From assembly GCA_030536575.1 (NCBI GenBank), contig JAUNPS010000002.1, positions 62,001-126,000 on the forward strand: 64,000 bases of DNA, in the 5' to 3' direction. Source of the stretch: Eubacteriales bacterium. GTDB lineage: Bacteria; Bacillota; Clostridia; Lachnospirales; Lachnospiraceae. The notes beneath the pieces were generated by a model that saw only the letters and a list, made by a program, of their open reading frames with translations, had not been told where the DNA came from and made no database searches. The position numbers were made by a program, and so were the translations under genes. Positions 51,134 through 59,367 of this stretch are shown one piece after another. How positions within the stretch are numbered: position 1 is the first letter of the stretch; each line of letters opens with the position of its first letter.

Positions 51134-52606
51134 CTATTCCCATCCAATCTGTTCGATCTCCAACAGGCCTTCGCCTTCAAAAATCAGAAAAAGCCCATGG
51201 ACGCCTGTCTCCTCAACCGTTTCCGCATACTCCCGCCAATCTTTGGACGGCTCGATACGCATTTTCCCAATCTCCTTTTCATCCGCGCACACATGCAGGA
51301 AACCGGACGCATTCCCTCTGCATTTTACAAGAAATGTTTTTCTTCCGGCAAAGGAAAAATATTTATAACCGATTCTCGTACCGCTGCCGATTTCCGCCAG
51401 AAAACGTTCTTCTCCCCTGTGGGTCACATGCGGAAGCGGCTCCGTAATCGTTTCTCTTCCCTGATGCGGCATATGGCCATTCGTGAGATTGCAGCAAATG
51501 ACTGCCGGATACCTGCCCTCTGTCTCCAACGGCCCGCCATTTAACCCGCTGCTTGTCATCTCCGCCTGGGCAATCCGGCCGTCCGGCCCCAGAAAGACCT
51601 TCTCCGCGCATCCCTGCCTGCTAAAAGTCGTCTTATGCGTATGCCTGTGATAAAAAATATACCAGCCATCCAAAAGCTGCACCAGGCTTCCGTGGTTATT
51701 TCCGGTAATGTACAGCCGATCCTCTGGCTTTCTTCCGTTTCTGCCAATGTCGCCGTTCGAAATAATGGTTCCGCCATATACGAAATCCCGATCCGGGTAA
51801 CGGCTGACCGCATAACAAAGCTCATGCTGGTATTGCGAAGAATAGATAAAATAATACCGATCCCCGATTTTCCGCATGGAGCTGGCCTCGAAAAACGCAT
51901 GGCCTTCAAAATCCGTACCGCCGGACTCAAATTGCCCCGGAACAATTCTGGACGGCTCCGACAGAACAGTCAGCATATCATCCTGAAGCTGCACCGCGTT
52001 CGCCCCCATATAAGGATGCGCCCCGGCTTCGATTTCTTCCCGTGTCTTGCCAAACAGCATCATTTCCGCCTGAATCAGCTTCTCCCTGGGAAACGAACAG
52101 CCCGCTCCAGCCAGTTCAAGGCTCCAGCCATAGTACAGCCAGATGTTTCCATTGTCATTCAAGACCGCCGGGTCAAAAGTAATATAGCGGTCAAGGGGCT
52201 TTCCATCCGGTGTCTGGACTGTCCCATAATACGTATAGCGCCCGCCCGGCGTATCGCTTACCGCCACCCGGATCGGCCCGGTAAAGCACCCCTCGCCCGC
52301 CATGGCATAATACAGGTAAAAACGGCCGTCATTGCCCTGAACCACATCCGGCGCATACAGATATTTCTGCCTGTCCGAATAGGCCGGATCCTGCCGCGCT
52401 TCGTAGATCGTCCCTTCGCATCGGAAATCAGACAAATCCGAAAGCGGCGCACTCCAGCACTCATAAGGAAGCATACAGAATTCCGTCCCCCCTTCTTGAT
52501 CATGGGAACCAAAAATGTAAAGCCGGTCGCCGAATACATGGGGTTCCCCATCCGGAATGTAAGTATTTAACGGCAGATACGGATTCCATAACTGTTTTTT
52601 CTTCAT
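51134..52606 (-). CDS. GH43 family glycoside hydrolase
   Basis: A 490-residue protein with a five-bladed propeller of the GH43 type (arabinofuranosidase or xylosidase-like). The N-terminal DGEPHVFGDRLYIFGSHD places the general base, followed by YAPDVVQGNDGRFYLYYA, ITFDPAVLNDNGNIWLYYGW and FFEASSMRKIGDRYYFIYSS, which should carry the other acidic residues. The C-terminal 100 residues look like a beta-sandwich (CBM6-like), ending FLIFEGEGLLEIEQIGW. Start 52606 has AGGAGG; an upstream extension to 52771 overlaps the divergent AraC gene. Cytoplasmic, coupled to GH20. Confidence 0.92.
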   Translation of the reverse strand: MKKKQLWNPYLPLNTYIPDGEPHVFGDRLYIFGSHDQEGGTEFCMLPYECWSAPLSDLSDFRCEGTIYEARQDPAYSDRQKYLYAPDVVQGNDGRFYLYYAMAGEGCFTGPIRVAVSDTPGGRYTYYGTVQTPDGKPLDRYITFDPAVLNDNGNIWLYYGWSLELAGAGCSFPREKLIQAEMMLFGKTREEIEAGAHPYMGANAVQLQDDMLTVLSEPSRIVPGQFESGGTDFEGHAFFEASSMRKIGDRYYFIYSSQYQHELCYAVSRYPDRDFVYGGTIISNGDIGRNGRKPEDRLYITGNNHGSLVQLLDGWYIFYHRHTHKTTFSRQGCAEKVFLGPDGRIAQAEMTSSGLNGGPLETEGRYPAVICCNLTNGHMPHQGRETITEPLPHVTHRGEERFLAEIGSGTRIGYKYFSFAGRKTFLVKCRGNASGFLHVCADEKEIGKMRIEPSKDWREYAETVEETGVHGLFLIFEGEGLLEIEQIGWE

Positions 52607-52624
52607 TGCGTTCGTCTCCTCCTC

Positions 52625-52653
52625 TTGTTTTTCTCCAAAATTTTTCTTATAAT
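52625..52653 (+). promoter_or_regulatory. Promoter of the AraC regulator gene
   Basis: TTGTTT (52625-52630), 17 bp, TATAAT (52648-52653) on the plus strand, within the 88-bp gap shared with the divergent GH43 gene. No strong minus-strand promoter is seen, consistent with activation. Confidence 0.6.
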
Positions 52654-52694
52654 AAAATCCAAACCTTTGACCGCATGTTGAAATGGAGGTTCCT

Positions 52695-53549
52695 ATGAGT
52701 AATGTTCCCTCACCTGACCAGGAAGTCCGCATCGGCATCTCAGACCCCAAACGGACGCATCGGGAAGACAACGTCCGAAAGCGCTATGCAGAGCTGGTCT
52801 TCCACAATCAGGAATACCAAAACGCCCATAATTCCTACGAAAACGAACTTCGCGAAATGGAATGCATCGAAAACGGCACACCGGAAAAGCTGAAAGCCTG
52901 CTGGGACAATGCCTCCCGGCAAGTCAGCGCGCCCTCCGTCTCCTTCGGCACCCTGGCCGACAACTGGCTGCGGAACGTGAAAAACCTCTGCCTTTCCGTT
53001 ATCATCCTGTCCAGCCGCGCGGCCATCCGCGGCGGAATGCTGCCCGAAGCCGCCTTTTGCCTCTGCGACTGTTATTCTCAGGAAATCGAGTCCTGCAACG
53101 ACATTCCGCAGCTCGCCGACCTGACCCTCCGCGCGGAAGTCCACTTTGCCGAACTGGTGCGGGATGTCAAAAACGGCGTCCCCCTCTCCGGGAAAAGCTT
53201 AGGCTCTCCGCACATCAGCCGCTGTAAAAACTACATTTTTGCCCACCTGCATGAAAAGCTTACCGTTCAGGACATTGCCGACGCCCTCCACTTAAATCCG
53301 AATTACCTCTCCGATCTCTTTAAGCAGCACGAAGGCCAGAGCATCCTCCAGTACATCCTCTGCGAAAAGATCAAGCTCGTGCAGAATATGCTGACCTATT
53401 CTGAATATACCTACAGCGAAATTGCTTCCTACCTGGGCTTTGCCTCCCAAAGCCACATGGGAACCCATTTCAAAAAGATCACCGGCATGACGCTGCGGGA
53501 ATACCGGAACCAGTACCACATCTCAAACGCGCCCTTTTCGGATTCTTAA
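52695..53549 (+). CDS. AraC family regulator of the glycan locus
   Basis: A 284-residue regulator. The N-terminal 180 residues are a helical ligand or dimer domain without a clear cupin. The C-terminal AraC HTH runs ISRCKNYIFAHLHEKLTVQDIADALHLN... to ...SHMGTHFKKITGMTLREYRNQY. It probably activates the divergent GH43-GH20 pair and the convergent transporter locus. ATG 52695 has GGAGG 5 nt upstream; 52683 is an alternative. Confidence 0.9.
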   Translation: MSNVPSPDQEVRIGISDPKRTHREDNVRKRYAELVFHNQEYQNAHNSYENELREMECIENGTPEKLKACWDNASRQVSAPSVSFGTLADNWLRNVKNLCLSVIILSSRAAIRGGMLPEAAFCLCDCYSQEIESCNDIPQLADLTLRAEVHFAELVRDVKNGVPLSGKSLGSPHISRCKNYIFAHLHEKLTVQDIADALHLNPNYLSDLFKQHEGQSILQYILCEKIKLVQNMLTYSEYTYSEIASYLGFASQSHMGTHFKKITGMTLREYRNQYHISNAPFSDS

Positions 53550-53577
53550 AAAGCAGGCGAGCCGTCCCGCCTGCTTT
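53550..53577. terminator. Bidirectional terminator between AraC and permease genes
   Basis: AAAGCAGGCG (53550-53559) pairs with CGCCTGCTTT (53568-53577), 10 bp perfect. It lies between convergent genes and overlaps neither stop. Confidence 0.75.
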
Positions 53578-53579
53578 CC

Positions 53580-54533
53580 TCAACCCTTCACGCCGCCCAT
53601 GACCATGCCCTTTTCCAGCCGTTTGATGAAGAACGGCAGCGCCAGCAGAATCGGCGCCGTCGCGATGACCACGACCGTATACTGGGTCAGGTACTGGTTA
53701 TAATCGGGGTTGCGCACTTTCAGGAAATTCTCCGTATTCTGGGTGAGTTCCTTCACCCAAAGCTGCAGCGGCCAGATGTCTTTCTGGGTCGGCACGTAAA
53801 TAGACGCTTCGAACCAGGAATTCCATTTCATGATCGCCGTGTTGATGGCCGTTACCATCACCATCCCCTTGCATTGGGGCAGCATCACCTGAAACATAAT
53901 GTGCCGGTGTCCCGCGCCGTCGAGCTGCGCCGCCTCCACATAGGACTTGTCCACAGAGGCAAACGCGTTCATGACCAGAAGAATAAACATTGCGTTCGTC
54001 GCCCCCGGAATGATCAGCGACCAGCGGGTTCCCGTCAGCCCAAGCGCACGCACCACCATATACGTCGGCACCGTCCCGCCGTTAAACATGGTCGTGATCA
54101 CAAAGAACAGGATCATGAACGGTTTCCACCTCGTTTCCCGCGAAAGCACATAGCCCGCAACGACATTCATCAATACGCCCAGCGCCGTTCCGCCTGCCAC
54201 ATAAAGAATCGTATTGAGATAGCCAGTCAGCAGCCCCGTGTTCTTCGTCAGAAGCTGATAGCCGCCCAGGTTCAGCCCGCCCACTGGAAGCCATGCTACG
54301 CCGGAATGTCCAAGCAATGCCTTGCCTTCTGACAGGGAACACATCAGCACATGCCACATCGGCACGACACAGATGATTATGATTACTACAAGGAATGCAT
54401 ACAGGAACCCATTTGCGATTTTTCCTCCGATTCCCCCATTGACCACCATGGACGGCTTGTCTGCCTCTTCCGCCTTCCGTATTTTCCTCATCCGGCGGCG
54501 TTCCTCTTGTTTGCTCATTTTTTTCTTTTCCAT
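53580..54533 (-). CDS. CUT1 sugar ABC permease, LplC/YtcP-like
   Basis: A 317-residue permease with six helices, starting with a charged cytoplasmic tail and ending PFFIKRLEKGMVMGGVKG, the typical C-terminus. The EAA-type loop is YVEAAQLDGAGHRHIMFQVMLP. It pairs with the LplB-like protein to import an oligosaccharide. No ATPase gene lies here; such systems commonly use a shared MsmX-like ATPase elsewhere. Third gene of the transporter set. Confidence 0.93.
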   Translation of the reverse strand: MEKKKMSKQEERRRMRKIRKAEEADKPSMVVNGGIGGKIANGFLYAFLVVIIIICVVPMWHVLMCSLSEGKALLGHSGVAWLPVGGLNLGGYQLLTKNTGLLTGYLNTILYVAGGTALGVLMNVVAGYVLSRETRWKPFMILFFVITTMFNGGTVPTYMVVRALGLTGTRWSLIIPGATNAMFILLVMNAFASVDKSYVEAAQLDGAGHRHIMFQVMLPQCKGMVMVTAINTAIMKWNSWFEASIYVPTQKDIWPLQLWVKELTQNTENFLKVRNPDYNQYLTQYTVVVIATAPILLALPFFIKRLEKGMVMGGVKG

Positions 54534-54548
54534 CCCGTTACCTCCAGC

Positions 54549-55481
54549 TCAGAACAGGGAATACGAAGTTGCTTTTTTGTTCAGTTTATTCGAGACGACC
54601 AGCAGAATCGTGCCAACAACCGACTGGAACAGGCCCGATGCCGTGGACAGGCCGTAGTTGACCGTCTGTCCGAATGCCATCCGGTAAGTATACGTATAGA
54701 GTACATCGGCCACGTCATAGGTTTTCGGCATATACAGGATCAGGATTTTATCCCAGCCTACCATGAATACCGTGCCGACGGATAATGTCAGCATCATCAT
54801 GGCCAGGGGCAGAATGGACGGAATCACAATATACCGCACCCGCTGCCAGCGGTTGGCCCCGTCCAGGGCCGCCGCTTCTTTCAGGTCATTGTTTACATTC
54901 GAAATCGCTGTGGTATAGACGATGGAACCGTAGCCCATGCCAACCCAGACGCCGATCAGCGCATTGATAATCCAGAAAACCGGGATGTTCGGATTCGCAA
55001 GCCAGTTCTGCCGTTCGAATCCAAGCCAGGTCAGAAACTCCGTCACCGCTCCCGTACTTTTTAAAAATTCCGTTACCAGGGCGCATACGACCACGGCCGA
55101 TACGAAGTTCGGGAGATACGAACAGATCTGGGCGAACCGCCGGAATACCCGGTTCTGGCATTCGGAAAATACGATTGCCAGGATGATAGGCGGGAAGAAA
55201 CCAAATACCAGATTAATCACCGCCATACACACCGTATTGCGCAGCGCCGTGGTGAACGCCTGTCCCGTAAACAGATCGACAAAGTTTTTCAGCCCGACCC
55301 ATTCGCTCCCCAGGATTCCTTTCGATGGAGAAAATTTTTCAAAAGCCATCAAAATGCCGCCCATTGGTATGTAATTAAAAATGATGAAGTAAATGGCCAG
55401 CGGCAGGAACATCAGATAAACCGGCCAGTTTTTTCGAAAATCCTGCTTCCAGGACTTTTTCCCGTTCTTCGTTTTTTGCAT
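54549..55481 (-). CDS. CUT1 sugar ABC permease, LplB/YteP-like
   Basis: A 310-residue six-helix permease. The N-terminal WPVYLMFLPLAIYFIIFNYIPMGGILMAF and GLKNFVDLF are typical of LplB/YteP. The EAA loop is LKEAAALDGANRWQRVRYIVIPS, and the protein ends LNKKATSYSLF. It lies between the binding-protein gene and the second permease gene. Confidence 0.94.
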   Translation of the reverse strand: MQKTKNGKKSWKQDFRKNWPVYLMFLPLAIYFIIFNYIPMGGILMAFEKFSPSKGILGSEWVGLKNFVDLFTGQAFTTALRNTVCMAVINLVFGFFPPIILAIVFSECQNRVFRRFAQICSYLPNFVSAVVVCALVTEFLKSTGAVTEFLTWLGFERQNWLANPNIPVFWIINALIGVWVGMGYGSIVYTTAISNVNNDLKEAAALDGANRWQRVRYIVIPSILPLAMMMLTLSVGTVFMVGWDKILILYMPKTYDVADVLYTYTYRMAFGQTVNYGLSTASGLFQSVVGTILLVVSNKLNKKATSYSLF

Positions 55482-55513
55482 AATCTCGCCCTTTTCCTTC
55501 CGTCTTTCCGCAG

Positions 55514-57247
55514 CTACCTGCCAAGAGCCTCGTTCAGGTATCCAACCCAGGTATCGATCCCGTATGCCGCAATCTCATCGCAGTAGCTCTGCCACTGTGC
55601 ATCGTCGTCGATTTCCGTTCTGCCGATAATAAAGCTCGGAATCGCCTGGGCAGTATAGGTCATCAGGTTTGCACTGATTGTCGACACCTCCGCAGACTGG
55701 TCGGAAGTCATCTGGTTGATCACCGTACTACCCACGGCTGCCGTGGCGGTATATTTCTTCTGTTCATCAATGCTGTGCTGCATCACCTGGTCGCGTCCCC
55801 AGTCAATGTTGTCATTGGCCGCCATACCGATCATCCGAAAGCCGTTCAGCGGGATTGCCATATTCAGCGCGTCCCGGTTCGGGTCGATCTGGTAGACCGT
55901 CTTTCCGTCTTCCTCAACTGCCGTATAAACGCCGTTTTCAAATCCATTTTCATTGTAATATGCATCCTGGATTTCCGCCTGCTGCTCGTCGGAGAAGCCA
56001 TAAGTACGCAAAAGTGCGCCTTCTGATCCATAGAAATAATCCAATGCGGTGCAAAGGGTCGCCAGATCTTTCTCCGCCGCCTTTTCGGTGATGCAGATTC
56101 CCGTGCTCACAATGTCCGTCTCAAAGAAACAGTTCGGCTCTTTTCCTTTGCAGGAATCATCGCCGTAGACGTCATTGATCGGCTGCGCCGCGCCATAGAC
56201 GCAGATATCTTCCATGCCCTCTCCGGCCATTCCGTTTCCGATCTGCCCGGTCAGGCCATACCAGCATCCGACTTTCCCGGAATAGGTTCCCGCCATATCG
56301 ACCATAAAAAAGGTATCGCTTACGTTTTCTTCAAAATCCTGGTTGATCCATCCGTTTTCATACCAGGTGTTCATGCATTGCAAGTAGGCCCGCGCGCCTT
56401 CGGAGGTCAGCCCGTTTTTCACAACGCCGTCTTCGTCAAGGTAATTGCACATCGGCGTCCCGAAGCCGCTGTTAAAGTCCCCGGTGCTCAGAAAGCCCGT
56501 ATAATACAGTTGAAATGCGTAGCCGCCCTCGATTCCTTCTCTTTCAATCGCTTCGTTTAAAATTCCCAGCATCCATTCCCAATCGCTGATATAAACCGGA
56601 TCGCTTCCGCCGCTTGGGAATACCACATTGTCCGTCCATTCCGTCTTGTCCTCGTTCCAACCTCCGGTAAAGGCTTCGCCTGTCTCCGGATTTGTCCCGT
56701 ACTGAACCAGCCAATCCCGGCGGTACATATAGCCGCCCCAGGGATCTTCCGGCACATCCGCCACATTATACAGCATCAGATATTTCCCGTCGTTCGTCAT
56801 GGATGCCGCTTTCTCCGGATGTTCCTCCATCCATGCCAGATAGTTCGGCATATACTTCTCCACGTATTCCGTCAGATCCAGGATCACGCCGTCTTCATAG
56901 AGGGACTGGGCGTTCTGGGAACTGTAGCTCATGGAAACGATCTCCGGGAGTTCTCCCGTTCCCAGGAGGGTGTTAAAATTATCGCCCTGGGCTCCTGCCG
57001 GAGGAACCTGATAGGTAATTGCAATCTTTTCGCCCGCGCCGTCTCCGTCGGCGTCCCATTCCATACTCTGCCAGTATTTTGCCACCGGGTTTTCGTCATA
57101 GCTGTCATAATAAATGCTTTCTACGCCGTCGTCCAGAAGCCAGGTAAAGGTGCACTCCTCCGCTGCTTCGGAAGCATAAGCTGAAAACGGTACGGCCAGG
57201 GCCGCCGCGCATGTCAGTGCCATCAGTTTCTTCATTTGCCTTTTCAT
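55514..57247 (-). CDS. Extracellular oligosaccharide-binding protein (LplA/YtcQ-like)
   Basis: A 577-residue solute-binding protein of the large LplA/YtcQ type. The N-terminus is a signal peptide (MKKLMALTCAAALAVPFSAYAS) without an obvious lipobox, so it is perhaps released or held at the wall rather than lipid-anchored. The mature part has the usual two-lobe regions and a GYMYRRDWLVQYG segment typical of the group. It binds the glycan fragment and hands it to the two permeases. Its promoter has a good -10 and no clear -35. Confidence 0.9.
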   Translation of the reverse strand: MKRQMKKLMALTCAAALAVPFSAYASEAAEECTFTWLLDDGVESIYYDSYDENPVAKYWQSMEWDADGDGAGEKIAITYQVPPAGAQGDNFNTLLGTGELPEIVSMSYSSQNAQSLYEDGVILDLTEYVEKYMPNYLAWMEEHPEKAASMTNDGKYLMLYNVADVPEDPWGGYMYRRDWLVQYGTNPETGEAFTGGWNEDKTEWTDNVVFPSGGSDPVYISDWEWMLGILNEAIEREGIEGGYAFQLYYTGFLSTGDFNSGFGTPMCNYLDEDGVVKNGLTSEGARAYLQCMNTWYENGWINQDFEENVSDTFFMVDMAGTYSGKVGCWYGLTGQIGNGMAGEGMEDICVYGAAQPINDVYGDDSCKGKEPNCFFETDIVSTGICITEKAAEKDLATLCTALDYFYGSEGALLRTYGFSDEQQAEIQDAYYNENGFENGVYTAVEEDGKTVYQIDPNRDALNMAIPLNGFRMIGMAANDNIDWGRDQVMQHSIDEQKKYTATAAVGSTVINQMTSDQSAEVSTISANLMTYTAQAIPSFIIGRTEIDDDAQWQSYCDEIAAYGIDTWVGYLNEALGR

Positions 57248-57283
57248 TCAAAAATCCCCTTTCTTTTTGTTCTTTCTGCCCAC

Positions 57284-57289
57284 ATTATA
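57284..57289 (-). promoter_or_regulatory. -10 box of the binding-protein/permease operon
   Basis: TATAAT on the minus strand, 37 bp upstream of the ATG. No acceptable -35 lies 16-18 bp upstream, which suits an AraC-activated promoter. The gap 57248-57348 is AT-rich and could hold the activator site. Confidence 0.45.
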
Positions 57290-57348
57290 ACGGTGTGGTT
57301 GGATAAAATATATCAAATTTCGCATATTTTTCTTCTATTTCTCATATA

Positions 57349-59367
57349 TTATTCCTCTACAATGACTCGCACTCTGCTCAGATTGCGCAGCCTGGCAAAG
57401 GAATCCTCCGGATTGCGGCTCGTTGTCACCCGTACAACGGCAAAATAGGTTCCCGGCTTTTGGTATACATGCTCCGCCTCCGCCGAAGTACCGCCGCAGG
57501 CATAATCCGTTTCCCCCTCAAAGCTCCATTCGACGCTCTTTAACACCCCTGCGCCTTTCGGAAGTTCGATCTCCGCTTTAAAAGAAACCTTCTGGCCTGC
57601 CTTTACACGTGCGCACGTGCCGCCCTGGGCCAACAACCGCACCATTGGCTGGATACCTCCCCGTTTCTCCGAGGTTTCTTCCAGAACCACCTGATTCTCC
57701 ACCAGCCTGTACCCGCTGGAAGCGACAGGCGCAATTCCCTTTTCCGCCCATTTTGCCACATCCAAAAGCGCCTGCTGAAGCATCCCCAAATAAGAAACCA
57801 CCCGCAGGGGATCGCCGCCCTCGCTCACATCGCCATGAGGACAGTTATCATTGTACCAGAGCCGGAAGCAGTCTTCCGCCTGCGTCCCATAGATTTCCGC
57901 TACCTTTTTCCGATACCAGTCCGCCTGCCACGGGAAATCGCCGTCCATCAGACTGTTCATCACGATCACTTTTCCCTGGATTCGGCCGTCCTGCACGGAA
58001 CCGCAGCCGCCCTCCGTAAAGCCGAACGCAATGACTGAATCGCGCTGAGGATACCGCGGCTTTCCCGACTCGTCCCGGTACTGATCCCATGCATGAAAGC
58101 TCCTGTCTTCCGGCACCTGATGCCGGTGGTAGGTTTGAATCGCAAGGTAATCGGAATTGTCCAGTAAAATCTTATCTCCCTTTTTCACCATGCGGATCAC
58201 CTCCCCGAAATCATCTGCTCCATAGCTCATCCCCGGAATCAGGCGGTTCCCAACGATTTTTTTCAGCCGCAGTTTTTTGCCTGCCGCATTGCCAGTTTCA
58301 AATAGAATATCCACGCCCCGCAGGAATAAATCCTCCCCCTGAGGGACTTCCTCCACTTCCAGAAAGGAGCTTCCCGCGTCCGTCAGCATTTTCTGCCATG
58401 CGTCGTCCGTTCCGTTTCGCCCGTCCATTGTTTCCGGCTCTTTTTGCGCCTCCTGGATTCCAAAGCCTGTGATCGTCGTATGCAGGTGAATCCGGTCACG
58501 GGCCGCGCTGCTGCCCGGTTCGGTTCCAAGATACCCCGGCTTCGTCCAGAAGTCCGTAAAATAGGTGGGGTCAAGCCGCTGCACCACCGGCGTCAGAACC
58601 GGGAGCGAACCGTCATCCTCCACTTCGAAGGCTGCGCATACACGCGGCGGAAATCCCATCCGGCAAATTTCCTGCAAAGCTTCCTTCTCTTCTTCGTTCA
58701 GCCCTTCATAGATATCCCCGCTTCCGCCCGGCTCCAACGCATCGACAATCTGTTTCCAGCAATGGCGCAGAAGCCTGCTTCCATGGGCCGCAACCGTCAG
58801 GCAGTTCGGAAGCGACATTGGGGAACCGATCACAAACGGAACCGCCCCGTCCCACGCCGCCGTATTTTCGATACAGCTCATTGTCTTATAACCGCCGCCG
58901 CTTCCGCCGAATACATAGCCGTATACCCGGTGCGCCCCGTATAATTCCTGTACAAAATCCCGGAAATACTCTGCTACCGCCGCCGAAGACCGATAGAAAA
59001 TCCGGCTGTCCGAAACTGTTTCGAAGATCTGCGCCGCCCCCATATTCGACTCCACATAGGCTGCCCCATGGGTCAGGGAAAAAGCAATGAAATCCTCCTC
59101 TCCCGTCTTTTCCAGCGCCGCGTTTTCCTCATCCGGCCCTGGAAAAGGGGACAGATGCTGGAAAAAACGTCCCTCGTATGCTTCCTTTTGCGGAATGCAG
59201 AAAAGGAATTTCACCCCTGTTTCCGCAAAGCTTCCATGCACATGATGATAAGAAAGCTTTTGACCGCCGGCTGTCTCTCTTACCCGGATTTCCTGGCTGT
59301 CAATCTGCGGCTTCCGATACTTTTCATCCTGTCTGGGGTCGTACAGGTTCTTTTCTGCATATTTCAT
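57349..59367 (-). CDS. Alpha/beta-hydrolase-fold esterase with PKD-like domain
   Basis: A 672-residue protein. The nucleophile elbow GYVFGGSGGGYKT (about residues 150-162, GxSxG) and the later HGDVSEGGDP (His) suggest an alpha/beta-hydrolase. The C-terminal 90 residues (WSFEGETDYACGG ... HVYQKPGTYFAVVRVTT) look like a PKD or Ig-like domain. No signal peptide is seen. In this locus it may remove acyl or feruloyl-type groups from imported glycans, but the family is not one I can name firmly. Start overlaps the GH3 stop (ATGA). Confidence 0.72.
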   Translation of the reverse strand: MKYAEKNLYDPRQDEKYRKPQIDSQEIRVRETAGGQKLSYHHVHGSFAETGVKFLFCIPQKEAYEGRFFQHLSPFPGPDEENAALEKTGEEDFIAFSLTHGAAYVESNMGAAQIFETVSDSRIFYRSSAAVAEYFRDFVQELYGAHRVYGYVFGGSGGGYKTMSCIENTAAWDGAVPFVIGSPMSLPNCLTVAAHGSRLLRHCWKQIVDALEPGGSGDIYEGLNEEEKEALQEICRMGFPPRVCAAFEVEDDGSLPVLTPVVQRLDPTYFTDFWTKPGYLGTEPGSSAARDRIHLHTTITGFGIQEAQKEPETMDGRNGTDDAWQKMLTDAGSSFLEVEEVPQGEDLFLRGVDILFETGNAAGKKLRLKKIVGNRLIPGMSYGADDFGEVIRMVKKGDKILLDNSDYLAIQTYHRHQVPEDRSFHAWDQYRDESGKPRYPQRDSVIAFGFTEGGCGSVQDGRIQGKVIVMNSLMDGDFPWQADWYRKKVAEIYGTQAEDCFRLWYNDNCPHGDVSEGGDPLRVVSYLGMLQQALLDVAKWAEKGIAPVASSGYRLVENQVVLEETSEKRGGIQPMVRLLAQGGTCARVKAGQKVSFKAEIELPKGAGVLKSVEWSFEGETDYACGGTSAEAEHVYQKPGTYFAVVRVTTSRNPEDSFARLRNLSRVRVIVEE

